IMG/VR virus record: IMGVR_UViG_3300030329_004167
Coordinates: 1 to 23,222 of that record
Strand: one strand, 5' to 3'
Length of the DNA stretch: 23,222 nucleotides
Source: a virus
A program made the translations under genes and the position numbers. The notes beneath the pieces were generated by a model. The model was not told the origin of the DNA. It made no database searches and was given only the letters and a program-made list of their open reading frames with translations. Shown here piece by piece: positions 14,672-22,469 of this stretch. Positions within the stretch are counted from its first letter, which is position 1. Every line of letters starts with the position of its first letter.

Positions 14672-14754
14672 ACTAACGTGTGTTGACGGGGGGGCTTCGG
14701 CCCCCTCGTCATCGCAACTAGGAGATAGAAATGGCAGTTGCAACACACGTTAGT
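14672..14754 (+). promoter_or_regulatory. 14-nt perfect inverted repeat enclosing hairpin, RBS and start codon
   Basis: ACTAACGTGTGTTG (14672-14685) is the exact reverse complement of CAACACACGTTAGT (14741-14754). In the mRNA the two arms could close a structure that holds the UUCG hairpin, AGGAG (14720-14724) and the ATG (14731) in its loop. The right arm lies in codons 4-8 of the following gene. The left base G14685 is shared with the inner hairpin, so the two stems compete by one pair or stack. This is a strong candidate for control of translation or message stability. Confidence 0.7.
14685..14710. promoter_or_regulatory. GC-rich UUCG hairpin between two virion genes
   Basis: GACGGGGGGGC (14685-14695) pairs with GCCCCCTCGTC (14700-14710) around a TTCG tetraloop, an 11-bp stem with one G-T wobble. 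It should be extremely stable as RNA. No T run follows, so a classic intrinsic terminator is doubtful. RNA processing, partial attenuation or 3' protection of the upstream capsid messages are alternatives. Confidence 0.8.
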
Positions 14755-15198
14755 CGGGTGTCGAAGGACTACGCTCCTCACGGCTACTCGATCATGGAAA
14801 CCGTCTGCGCCACCGTGACAACGGCGGCGGCGACGGATCTTACCGACCCCGTCATCTCGCTGATGGTGGACGATGCCGACATCTGGATTGAGAAGGTGCA
14901 GCTTGTCGCCCTCTCCGCCCTCACTGCGGACGTCACCAATTACGTCGAAGTGTCGGTGAACTCGATGGACAGTGGTGCTGGGGTGGAGTCGGTTCACGCC
15001 AGCGCTACGAGCGAGCCCACCGGCAGCGGAGGGCTCGGCAATCTGGTGGAAGACACGTTCTACGATGTCCCCATCTCGGACGCCCACGTTCCCTCTGGTC
15101 GCGTCTTGCTGCTCGGCCTGATGAAGAGTGTTCCGGGTAATGCGGGCATCTCGGGCATCTCGGGCACCGTGATGGTTCGGTACCGACGCAAGGCTTAG
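14731..15198 (+). CDS. Probable abundant virion protein of unknown function
   Basis: The 155-residue protein is beta-rich (VISLMVDDADIWIEKVQLVAL, NYVEVSVNSMD, SGRVLLLGLM, GTVMVRYRRK) without known motifs. The five arginines all use CGN and most codons end in C, as in the capsid gene, so it is probably made in large amounts, for example as a capsid head-fiber, cement or neck protein. A GISGISG repeat sits near the end. AGGAG lies six bases before the ATG. The start region is inside a perfect inverted repeat, so its translation may be regulated. After it, 33 bases separate the adaptor gene. Confidence 0.68.
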   Translation: MAVATHVSRVSKDYAPHGYSIMETVCATVTTAAATDLTDPVISLMVDDADIWIEKVQLVALSALTADVTNYVEVSVNSMDSGAGVESVHASATSEPTGSGGLGNLVEDTFYDVPISDAHVPSGRVLLLGLMKSVPGNAGISGISGTVMVRYRRKA

Positions 15199-15231
15199 TC
15201 CTAAAACTCACTCGCTCTTTGGAGGTCGTTC

Positions 15232-16581
15232 GTGAACCTCTCGGAACTCAGAACGGCCCTCAAAGAGCGTCGTGAGGACTATTCATCTTCAGACGCTAAG
15301 CTTGATCGAAAGATCAACCAGGCCTACCTAGACATCTGCTCTAGGAGGAAGTGGGGCTGGCTTCGCAGGGAATACACTGCGAACACCTACGCGCCTCACA
15401 CAGTCACCGGCCATGGCCCTCCTGTTAACCCAGGTGACCCGGCGGCTACGCCCAACTTCGCAGCGACCAATGGCTCAAGGCAGATGGGCTTCATGGCTGG
15501 TCCTGGCACAGCGGATGGCCATCTTCCCCTGAACTCTTTGGGGAAGCGGATTCTAGTTGGCGGCTCTTTCTACAGAATTGTTCAGCTTAACAACGACAGC
15601 GCCAACGCAGACCTAGACAGACCGTACACCGGGTCTACCTTCCCGTTTGCCCCCGGACCGCCTGTTGAGCCAGACTACGGCTCTGCTCAGCTCGTATACA
15701 ACGAGATCGCCCTTCCAATCGGGGCTCAGTCTGTGGTCGAAGCGACGCTGTTTAGCGGGACCACCTCTTACCCGCTCAGCCTCGACTCTGTGCGACCAGC
15801 CTCTATGTCTGGGTCTGACAAGAACGTGGTTGCTCAACCGACTCGATTCTCGGTCGTTGAGAAGGCACCTATCAGAAGCCCCTTGTCTGCGATCTCTGGG
15901 CTCTCTGGGACGACGGGTGGCTCTCTTACCCCTGGGGCCACGTACACATACTGGTACAGCCACTACGACAAAATCACGGGGGCAGAGTCTGCTCTTAGCC
16001 CTTCTGCTTCGGTAACTCTAGCGCCGATTCAGAACGCTGTAGACCTCCCCACGATCACCGCGAGGAACGACTTCCGGGTTCGCATCTACCGAAGTAGGGC
16101 TGGGGGGAACATCCCGTACATCCTCGTGGACGAGGACCAGGCGAGTAAGGTTGCTTTCTCTGACGACATTGGTGACGAGTACCTCGGTCGGCGCGGCCCA
16201 GACAGCGCCTCTACGATGTTCATGACGCTGTACCCGTCGCCTAGCGCTACCTATCAGATCCACATTCTCTATCAAACAGAAGCAACCACGCTTGGAGCTG
16301 ACAACGACAGGCCGCTTTTTGACTCCACCTTCTCTAACGTCCTCCTTGATGGCGCTGAGATGCTCATGCTTACGTCTAACGACGAGCAGAGCCGAGCTGG
16401 GTCTGTCCAGGCTAGGTATGAAGCTGGCATTCAGAGGATGGTCATGCAGGACAGGATGGACTTGGAGAACCATGTCCTCATCGGTCGTAGTGGTCGTAGG
16501 GTTCGGGGTGGAAGAAACTGGTGGTATGGGTCTATCCCCGACTATGGGTCTGGCGGCATGGGCGGCTTTGGGGCTCCCTAG
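15232..16581 (+). CDS. Head-tail adaptor (gp4/gp16-like) with inserted beta module
   Basis: The 449-residue protein starts with MNLSELRTALKERREDYSSS and KINQAYLDICSRRKWGWLRR (1-47), the helical N-terminus seen in P22 gp4/HK97 gp6-type adaptors that attach to the portal. The C-terminal part has YQIHILYQTEATTLGADNDR (341-360), VLLDGAEMLML and a helix with YEAGIQRMV (396-404), like the end of that family. Between them lies a beta-sandwich-like module (229-322; TPGATYTYWYSHYD, ESALSPSASVTL, RVRIYRSRAGG). The protein ends in a Gly-rich tail. It starts with GTG, with GGAGG six bases upstream. It probably binds the portal and the following hub protein. Confidence 0.75.
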   Translation: MNLSELRTALKERREDYSSSDAKLDRKINQAYLDICSRRKWGWLRREYTANTYAPHTVTGHGPPVNPGDPAATPNFAATNGSRQMGFMAGPGTADGHLPLNSLGKRILVGGSFYRIVQLNNDSANADLDRPYTGSTFPFAPGPPVEPDYGSAQLVYNEIALPIGAQSVVEATLFSGTTSYPLSLDSVRPASMSGSDKNVVAQPTRFSVVEKAPIRSPLSAISGLSGTTGGSLTPGATYTYWYSHYDKITGAESALSPSASVTLAPIQNAVDLPTITARNDFRVRIYRSRAGGNIPYILVDEDQASKVAFSDDIGDEYLGRRGPDSASTMFMTLYPSPSATYQIHILYQTEATTLGADNDRPLFDSTFSNVLLDGAEMLMLTSNDEQSRAGSVQARYEAGIQRMVMQDRMDLENHVLIGRSGRRVRGGRNWWYGSIPDYGSGGMGGFGAP

Positions 16582-16583
16582 AC

Positions 16584-18839
16584 GTGACAAAGGCTCGTGG
16601 CAAAGAAGAGAAGCTTGATCTGCTTCAGGTGGCGGGGATTGATACCCGCATCTGGCAGAAAGACGGAACGTCTACAGACAACAAGGGGATTGTCTACACC
16701 CTAAAGGGCGAGGTTGCGAAGGTTGATGGTATTCAGCCTCTTGTTGACTGGGCCTACCGTCGTGGGGCGAAGAAGTCCTCAGATCCTGTAGATCAGTCTC
16801 CTTTCTACAACCCTGTCAGCGGTCGTCTCTACCCGATCATGTCGGTTGGCGCGTTCAACCTCCTTGGTGCGGTAGAGATCCTTGTTGAGTTTGGCGGCAA
16901 CATCGCTGTCGTCCGTGGGAACACGCTTGAGATCATTGCTTCTGGGAGAAGGGTTGCAGAGAGGCCCTCTGAGGGGACTCAGTTCATCCAGATCGGAGAC
17001 TGTGTCCTTATCCTTAACGGCGTAGACCCCAACCTGAAGTGGGATGGCTACAAGGCGACTCCACTTGGGATATCGAGCGCTCCTAGCTCCCCGATTCTCC
17101 CTGGGTTTAGCGACGGCTACCTTCCGAATCAGGTGGTTCTCAGTGCCTACTCTGAATACTTCTACCCAGGCGTTGGGATTGAGAAGGTTGCAGAGGACAC
17201 CACCAACTCGTTCACCTATCGGATGACATGGTTGAACGACCAGGGGGCTGAGTCAGAAGCGAGCGACGCATCAGTTACGGTAACGGACAAGAACATCCTC
17301 CCAGACGTGCCCACATCTGGTGGTGCTCAGACGGCAGCGGAGTATGTGTCCTTCTTCGTAAAGGTTGCTGGCCTGGGCCAGGCTCCTCCTCAGAGCGACA
17401 TCATTGCTAGGCGTCTATACAGGGCTGGGAAAGGTGGCCAGGTTTACTACCTCCTTGCCGATCTCCCTGGGACACACTCAGACACCTACCTAGACACAAC
17501 GGTTGTCGCATTCACCCAGGACAACGCCCCGCTAAGGCTGTCTAACGCAGGGACAAACCTCCCTCCGCCTCTCTCGAAGTTCTCCATCTTCTTCAGAGAG
17601 GTCGCTTTCTATGCTGGGAATCCAGCGTCTCCCCGGTCTCTCTACTACTCGAAGCCTGGCGGGGAGAAGGAGGCTGTTCCTCAGCCTACGAACATCATCC
17701 AGATCACCACAGAGGACGGCTCGGACTACATCACCGCAATGGCTGTAGCAGCGGACTACGGCTTGGTGTTTACGAAGAGAAGCATCCACATGCTGACGAT
17801 GAGTCGGGATGGGGTAACGCCTAGGCTTAACCCAGTCAGTCAAACCATTGGTGCATGCGGTAACCGAGCTGTTGCGACCTTTGAGGGTCAGACGTACTTC
17901 TTCTCTTCTCAGGGAGTGTTTGTCTTTGATGGAGCCGCTCCTAGGCCTTTGTCCAGGGAGCTTAACGACATGGTTAAGTCTCTCCCCAGGGCCTACTTGA
18001 AGGATGCTGTTGCCTTCGTAGACCCTGACGAGAGGCGTGTCCTCTTTAGCGTTGTTGCTGGTCCTACGTCGAAGAACAACGAAGTGTGGGCTGTCCACGT
18101 TGACACGGGTGCGATCTCAAAGATCGGCGCTCCTGTTTACGACGCTGTTCGATACAAGGATGAGACCCTTGTGGCCTTCTCTTACCCGCATACAGGCTTC
18201 CTCACGAAAGAGACTTCTGGCCCAGACGGAGAGAAGACCGTTGTTCTAAAGAGGTCAACGTTTGACGTAACAGATCTCGGCGTCTGGGGATGCAAGAACA
18301 GTCTTGCTGAGAAGGCTGCCATTGACGGGTTCTTTGAGACGAAGTGGTTTATCGGCAACAACCCTGAGGACGACAAGACCTTCCACAGGATTGACTTGTT
18401 TTATGTTCAGACTGGCGACTACCCGCTGGACATCGAATGGTCTACGGACTGGTCTAGGGAGTCTGTCAACTCAACCTCTGTGACGATGAAGGATCCAAAT
18501 GGTCTTGCCTGGAATGAGACGGTCCTGTCGTCGGATGGGCTCACTTCTCTGAAGAGGACGTGGAACGATCAGTACCCAGCAGGGTTTACTCCGAATAGCC
18601 TGAAGGACTGGGATGAGGAGCGGATCAGGTCTGTTCGCATCGACCTGTTTAGCTCAAGCACTACGGATGTTCCTGACTCTGAGCTAACTGCTAAGTCTAT
18701 CAAGTTCAAGTTCAGCTCGACCAGTTCCTCTTCTGCTGAGGTAGATGAGATGTGGAGACGGTGGAAGATCGTTGGGTTTGTCCTCTTCTACTCAGACCAC
18801 GGTATGCGTGCTGAGGGAACGGATGTTCCTAGTGCGTGA
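16584..18839 (+). CDS. Tail hub / DNA stabilisation protein (P22 gp10/T7 gp12-like)
   Basis: The frame gives 751 residues from the GTG at 16584. It resembles the large beta-propeller hub proteins of podovirus tails that close the portal channel: NLLGAVEILVEFGGNIAVVRG (92-112), QIGDCVLILNGVDPNLKWDG (136-155), YGLVFTKRSIHML, IGACGNRAVATFEGQTYFFS, and repeated W/Y/G blades. Residues 208-312 hold a beta module like that in the adaptor (YRMTWLNDQGAESEASDASV, RRLYRAGKGGQVYYLL). The frame is open back to 16521, but that overlaps the adaptor. The 16584 start has only a weak GGGG upstream, so coupling to the adaptor stop two bases earlier is likely. Exact family assignment is by eye. Confidence 0.72.
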   Translation: MTKARGKEEKLDLLQVAGIDTRIWQKDGTSTDNKGIVYTLKGEVAKVDGIQPLVDWAYRRGAKKSSDPVDQSPFYNPVSGRLYPIMSVGAFNLLGAVEILVEFGGNIAVVRGNTLEIIASGRRVAERPSEGTQFIQIGDCVLILNGVDPNLKWDGYKATPLGISSAPSSPILPGFSDGYLPNQVVLSAYSEYFYPGVGIEKVAEDTTNSFTYRMTWLNDQGAESEASDASVTVTDKNILPDVPTSGGAQTAAEYVSFFVKVAGLGQAPPQSDIIARRLYRAGKGGQVYYLLADLPGTHSDTYLDTTVVAFTQDNAPLRLSNAGTNLPPPLSKFSIFFREVAFYAGNPASPRSLYYSKPGGEKEAVPQPTNIIQITTEDGSDYITAMAVAADYGLVFTKRSIHMLTMSRDGVTPRLNPVSQTIGACGNRAVATFEGQTYFFSSQGVFVFDGAAPRPLSRELNDMVKSLPRAYLKDAVAFVDPDERRVLFSVVAGPTSKNNEVWAVHVDTGAISKIGAPVYDAVRYKDETLVAFSYPHTGFLTKETSGPDGEKTVVLKRSTFDVTDLGVWGCKNSLAEKAAIDGFFETKWFIGNNPEDDKTFHRIDLFYVQTGDYPLDIEWSTDWSRESVNSTSVTMKDPNGLAWNETVLSSDGLTSLKRTWNDQYPAGFTPNSLKDWDEERIRSVRIDLFSSSTTDVPDSELTAKSIKFKFSSTSSSSAEVDEMWRRWKIVGFVLFYSDHGMRAEGTDVPSA

Positions 18840-19026
18840 TCTCAACAACAGGTTGTACCGAGCTATCAAGGACCTTGACCTGGGGATCCCGCTTACTCTG
18901 ATGAAGACAAAGAGGCTGGAGGCCACGAACATGGCTCTTCGGTTTGTTGGCGCTCCCCAGGTAGAGAACCTCGACTCAAGAGCGAGAGTTCTTCGGGCAG
19001 TTGTTTCTTTGGAGGAGGCCTCTTAG
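18823..19026 (+). CDS. Small hypothetical protein of tail operon
   Basis: The 67-residue protein is mainly helical: MFLVRDLNNRLYRAIKDLD, a MKTKRLEATNMALR middle and DSRARVLRAVVSLEEAS at the end. The ATG at 18823 overlaps the end of the hub gene by 17 bases, and GAGGGA lies just before it. A GTG at 18832 is an alternative start that would shorten the protein by three residues. No family is recognised. Its place between hub and beta-rich appendage genes suggests a small tail or tail-assembly role. The next start follows the stop directly. Confidence 0.62.
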   Translation: MFLVRDLNNRLYRAIKDLDLGIPLTLMKTKRLEATNMALRFVGAPQVENLDSRARVLRAVVSLEEAS

Positions 19027-19674
19027 ATGCACTACGTCCCAAAGAAGAAGTTTGCCCGTGGCTTGTCTGGGTCTGCTGAGGACCTTGCTCAGGAGTTCTA
19101 CCGTGCTCAGGAGAAGCTCGTTGAGCTTGACCAGAACAACCTGGGGACATCTGGTGGAATCTATATCCCAGGAAGCTCAGCAACCCTGAACACAGGGATT
19201 GCCAGGTCTGCTTTCCCACTCCCAACCAGTGGCACAGCGGAGGGCAGCCAGGACTCCCTCACCAGATGGCATTACGCAACGTCTGCCTCTGGCGTAGACG
19301 TGACGACGACAGACACCTGGGTGGATCAGACAACTGCAGTTATCAACTTCAAGGTCTATAGGACAGGCCCGTACATGATACTAGGCGGGGCTCAGCTTGA
19401 AGAAGATGGGAGCGTGACGCCGCTCACAGACGACGAGAACCCACTAAGGGCGAATATGTCTGTCCGCTTGAATGGCGAGCTTCTTACTCCTTATGTGACT
19501 GTTGGTTACGGCGTTGGGTCATCAGCTTCAACGATCAAAGCGCCCATGTTCTTCATTGGGTCTAGAGTCCTCTACCCAGGAGACTGGACTGCGATGGTCT
19601 CTGTGAATCAAAGCCCAGGCGGGAGTGCGACGGTCTCTAATGTAGACATCGGCGCAGTTGGGTTTATCCGATGA
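19027..19674 (+). CDS. Beta-rich probable tail appendage protein 1
   Basis: This 215-residue protein opens with a helix (SAEDLAQEFYRAQEKLVELDQNN, 15-37). A beta-rich body follows, with FKVYRTGPYMILGGAQLEED near 108-127 and a hydrophobic end GAVGFIR. A helical start with a beta body is typical of fiber or appendage proteins, and two similarly built proteins follow. GGAGGAGG at about 19010 is a strong ribosome binding site. It ends in a ATGA overlap with the next gene. No receptor-binding or enzyme motif is visible. A 25-base stretch of its DNA is nearly repeated in protein 3. Confidence 0.66.
   Translation: MHYVPKKKFARGLSGSAEDLAQEFYRAQEKLVELDQNNLGTSGGIYIPGSSATLNTGIARSAFPLPTSGTAEGSQDSLTRWHYATSASGVDVTTTDTWVDQTTAVINFKVYRTGPYMILGGAQLEEDGSVTPLTDDENPLRANMSVRLNGELLTPYVTVGYGVGSSASTIKAPMFFIGSRVLYPGDWTAMVSVNQSPGGSATVSNVDIGAVGFIR
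19352..19376 (+). repeat. Direct repeat copy 1 (in appendage gene 1)
   Basis: AGGTCTATAGGACAG (19352-19366) recurs exactly at 20504-20518. Ten more bases agree except for two changes. In both genes it codes for VYRT(G/D)P(Y/F). It points to shared ancestry of genes 1 and 3. Confidence 0.7.
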
Positions 19675-20303
19675 GCAAGGTTGACTTTTCTACGATCCCA
19701 ACGCCCGCAACCGCCAGAGACGGCGACGCGGTTAGAGAGAACTTCGAGACGCTCTCCACAGCAAGCCAGGCGATCACAGCAGAGAACATCCAGAAGTCGT
19801 CTGTATTTAATCGGCACCTGTCCGATGTAGATGGGTCATTTAAGACGATCCTTGATTACTCGCCCATCAACACTGATGCCTCTAACGGGGCTCTCGGTGG
19901 GACAGAGCTAGTCCTTGCTACGTCAACAAGCTTTGCAACGCTCTCTGGGAACCCTGTACTGGCGATTGGCAAGGTCCCTTACAGGATCCACACGCCGACA
20001 TCTGTGTCGTTCTGTCGCATTGAACTACAACAACAGCCTCTTGGGGCTGGGTCTTGGACGACGATCAGCAGAAAAGAACTCTCCTTCTATACAGAAGAGC
20101 GAGTTGATTCTGCTTCGTATACGAACGAGGAGACCTCAATAAACCTGTTTGGGATGTTTGAGGCTACGGCTGTCAGTCACACAGTGCGGCTTGTTGCAAT
20201 AGGAACTGTCCTTGGTGTGCCGTACACTCAGAACTATGACTTTAGTGGGTCTGCCTCAACAAACTATGAGACACAACTGACTCTGTTTGTGATTAACAAC
20301 TGA
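19671..20303 (+). CDS. Beta-rich probable tail appendage protein 2
   Basis: The 210-residue protein starts inside the previous stop (ATGA). Its N-terminus (TPATARDGDAVRENFETLS, 12-30) looks like a short helical attachment segment. The remainder is beta-rich (ALGGTELVLATSTSFATLSG, TVRLVAIGTVLG, ETQLTLFVINN). It seems to be the middle of three similarly organised proteins and probably forms part of the tail fiber or collar. There are no cysteines beyond one (SFCRIEL) and no catalytic motif. The downstream gene starts one base after its stop, with no ribosome binding site of its own. Confidence 0.65.
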   Translation: MSKVDFSTIPTPATARDGDAVRENFETLSTASQAITAENIQKSSVFNRHLSDVDGSFKTILDYSPINTDASNGALGGTELVLATSTSFATLSGNPVLAIGKVPYRIHTPTSVSFCRIELQQQPLGAGSWTTISRKELSFYTEERVDSASYTNEETSINLFGMFEATAVSHTVRLVAIGTVLGVPYTQNYDFSGSASTNYETQLTLFVINN

Positions 20304-20304
20304 C

Positions 20305-21069
20305 ATGCAGTACACAGCGCCAACGCCAACAAACCTCTCTCCAGGGAAAGACTTCTCTGCAGATGTGATTGAGGGGACTCTGTCAGACCTTAGGTCTGCG
20401 CTGAACGGGACGGTTGGCTGCTACCGGCATCCCGGTGGTCGGAACATCGTAAACGACAACCAATCTATTGTTGCAGACACTCTCCAGCCAGGAGCGTGTG
20501 TTGAGGTCTATAGGACAGACCCGTTCATTGTCGGCCCACAGTCCTTTGTTGCTACGGACTCTCAGTCCACCGACCGGGTTGCCTTTGCTGATTACGCATC
20601 TGACGGTTATCCGGCTGGGGCTTCAGTGTCTTTTGTTGCCGGGGCAAGCGGCAAGGCGTTTGTGACTACCTCTTGCTCCCTTGAGAAGAGTTCAAGCGCA
20701 CACATGATCTCTCAGACCGGATACAAGTTTCATGAGACTAGGATTGTCTCGTCTCTCTATGTGTCTGTGGATGGGGCAGCCCCTGTTGTCATTGGAAGTG
20801 CGACGAGCAGTCGGATGTGGCGTATGGACGGAGACACTGCTGCCAGCGCACCCGGAGACAGCCATCAGGTGACCTCTCCAAACTGCTTTGCGGTGTACGA
20901 TGTTTCGGCTGGCTCTCAGTACAGCTTCTTTATGAGGCTTCTCTTGACAACAACCTTCTCAGATCAGGACCTCACTCCTGGGTTCCACGGGAATCCATCG
21001 AGCACCACAACGTTTATCCAGCTTGTGGGTAACGGGTCGTCTGCTACAGCGTTCCTTGTCACGGCTTAG
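20305..21069 (+). CDS. Beta-rich probable tail appendage protein 3
   Basis: The 254-residue protein has an N-terminal helix (FSADVIEGTLSDLRSALNG, 17-35) and a beta-rich body with EVYRTDPFIVGPQSF near 67-81, similar to protein 1, and ends TAFLVTA. No Shine-Dalgarno sequence is seen before the ATG (CAACTGAC), and the start lies one base after the previous stop, so ribosomes probably re-initiate. The role is inferred from layout and neighbours as a tail appendage or fiber, and no receptor-binding family is recognised. It is followed after eight bases by the next gene. Confidence 0.65.
   Translation: MQYTAPTPTNLSPGKDFSADVIEGTLSDLRSALNGTVGCYRHPGGRNIVNDNQSIVADTLQPGACVEVYRTDPFIVGPQSFVATDSQSTDRVAFADYASDGYPAGASVSFVAGASGKAFVTTSCSLEKSSSAHMISQTGYKFHETRIVSSLYVSVDGAAPVVIGSATSSRMWRMDGDTAASAPGDSHQVTSPNCFAVYDVSAGSQYSFFMRLLLTTTFSDQDLTPGFHGNPSSTTTFIQLVGNGSSATAFLVTA
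20504..20528 (+). repeat. Direct repeat copy 2 (in appendage gene 3)
   Basis: This is the second copy of the repeat described at 19352-19376, in the same reading frame relative to its gene. Confidence 0.7.
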
Positions 21070-21077
21070 GGAGAGAC

Positions 21078-21443
21078 ATGAGTTACGAGAATATGTTTGA
21101 CGAGGCTAGGCGGGCCTATATCGCTCAGCAGGTTCTCACTCCTCGGTTTGTTTCTGTTCCCGTTATGCGAGAAGAGGAGCGGATTGCGAGAGAGAGCGAG
21201 GCGGCCCTCCGCGATATGGAGGCGAACCGTCGTGCTGCGGCGAGAGAGGCGAGAAGGATCCGTGGGCAAAAGCGTATTGCTCAGGCGATTGGGGAGCCAA
21301 TTGGTCAGATCGGAGGGTCGCTTCTTGGCGCTTACGAGGATGAGCTTGCCTCTGCTTTCGCCCCATCTGACTACGAGATTGCTAGGCGTGAGCTTGGCCT
21401 CCCTCTAGCAACGAGTGTTTCTGGCGTGTACGGCGCATTCTAG
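21078..21443 (+). CDS. Small helical hypothetical protein (possible internal virion protein)
   Basis: The 121-residue protein is dominated by a charged helix (about 28-70, Arg/Glu/Ala-rich, EEERIARESEAALRDMEANR). A Gly-containing stretch (IGEPIGQIGGSLLGAYEDEL, 71-90) and a short tail follow. AGGGAGAG lies before the ATG. Composition and place at the end of the virion operon suggest an internal or ejected protein, but no family match is claimed. Confidence 0.62.
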   Translation: MSYENMFDEARRAYIAQQVLTPRFVSVPVMREEERIARESEAALRDMEANRRAAAREARRIRGQKRIAQAIGEPIGQIGGSLLGAYEDELASAFAPSDYEIARRELGLPLATSVSGVYGAF

Positions 21444-21452
21444 GAGTTAGTT

Positions 21453-22457
21453 ATGTCAGAGGCTCAGGACCAGTGGCAGCAGTGGCTAGACCAGGGCTAC
21501 ATCGAGTACGAGGGCTGGGTTCCAGCGACGGCGCATCAGGGCCAGACGGTCAGAGATTATGGCCTTTCTCCTGGCACGGCTGGCGGAAGTGACGCTGGCC
21601 CTAGGCGTGCTGGTGGTGGTGGACTTCCGTTTAGGCGGGATCCGTTTGGTGGTGCTGGGGTTGGAACGAGTCGCACTGGCACCTGGGAAGTCAAGAACAA
21701 GCAGGACATCCTTAACTACCTAGAGTTTGTCAACCGCATGGGTGTCCATGACCCTAAGCGACGGGAAAAGCTTGGAGTTGGGGACTACACATCTACGGAT
21801 GTTTGGGAGTTCTTTGAGCGACCTCAGGAGATGGCTCGCTTGGAGTCTGGCCGAGAGGGGATTGTCTCTGGCATCGAGCGCGCGAGAAGGGGGGCTGCCT
21901 CTGAGGCTGCAAGGCGAGGGGCTACTCGGTTTGGTGAGGGACAGTCTGAGTTCCAGGCACGCCTACCTGCAGCGCTTGCCTCTTACGGTGGGGTTGGAGC
22001 CGAGCAGGCCCTTCTTCGGGGAGAGAAGCGAATCGCTGAGGGCATTGAGGGGTCTGCTGCCCGTGGCTCTACAGCGAGCAACCTCCTTGCTGCGGCAGAG
22101 CGTGGGTTCGGTGGTCAGATGACCAACGCGTCGAACTGGGCAGAGCAGGGGAGGAGCATGACGGGTGCAGCTACGGACACTGGAAGTTCTGGTGGGGCGG
22201 CAGGGGGGATAGCTGCTGCGTTTCTCAGTGCCATCGGTGCCCCTCTGAAGATTGGCGGGTCTGTGGAGACTGAGAAGTACAGGGAGCGTCTTGAAGACAT
22301 CCGTGGCGATCTTGCCCCTGTGACTCTTCCGAAGTGGTCTTCTCGGATTGCTGACACAACCGGCTCCCCTGCATCTGTTGGTACAACTGAGAGCGCTCTT
22401 GGCCAGCTATTCCCTAGCAGCGGTCGTCGTCGTAAGACTGGATTTGAGTACACCTAG
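21453..22457 (+). CDS. Hypothetical Gly/Ala/Arg-rich protein (possible ejection protein)
   Basis: The 334 residues begin with SEAQDQWQQWLDQGYIEYEGW, then a Gly/Pro-rich linker (about 30-75). A helical Ala/Glu/Arg-rich centre (110-240) follows, then a Gly/Ala hydrophobic stretch (SSGGAAGGIAAAFLSAIGAPL, about 245-265) that might contact a membrane. TAGGAG lies seven bases before the ATG. The pattern suits internal virion proteins that leave the head with DNA, though no lysozyme or transglycosylase motif is visible. The call rests on composition and position. Confidence 0.6.
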   Translation: MSEAQDQWQQWLDQGYIEYEGWVPATAHQGQTVRDYGLSPGTAGGSDAGPRRAGGGGLPFRRDPFGGAGVGTSRTGTWEVKNKQDILNYLEFVNRMGVHDPKRREKLGVGDYTSTDVWEFFERPQEMARLESGREGIVSGIERARRGAASEAARRGATRFGEGQSEFQARLPAALASYGGVGAEQALLRGEKRIAEGIEGSAARGSTASNLLAAAERGFGGQMTNASNWAEQGRSMTGAATDTGSSGGAAGGIAAAFLSAIGAPLKIGGSVETEKYRERLEDIRGDLAPVTLPKWSSRIADTTGSPASVGTTESALGQLFPSSGRRRKTGFEYT

Positions 22458-22469
22458 TAGGGATTCCCG

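Noticed and set aside
14685-14710. Hairpin as a standard intrinsic terminator
   Set aside because: The stem is ideal but no T run follows (CATCGCAACT). Downstream genes have the same strand and need transcription to pass, so it is reported as a regulatory or processing hairpin.
16521-16583. Upstream extension of the tail hub frame
   Set aside because: It lies fully inside the adaptor C-terminus. The GTG at 16584, two bases after the adaptor stop, fits the operon pattern.
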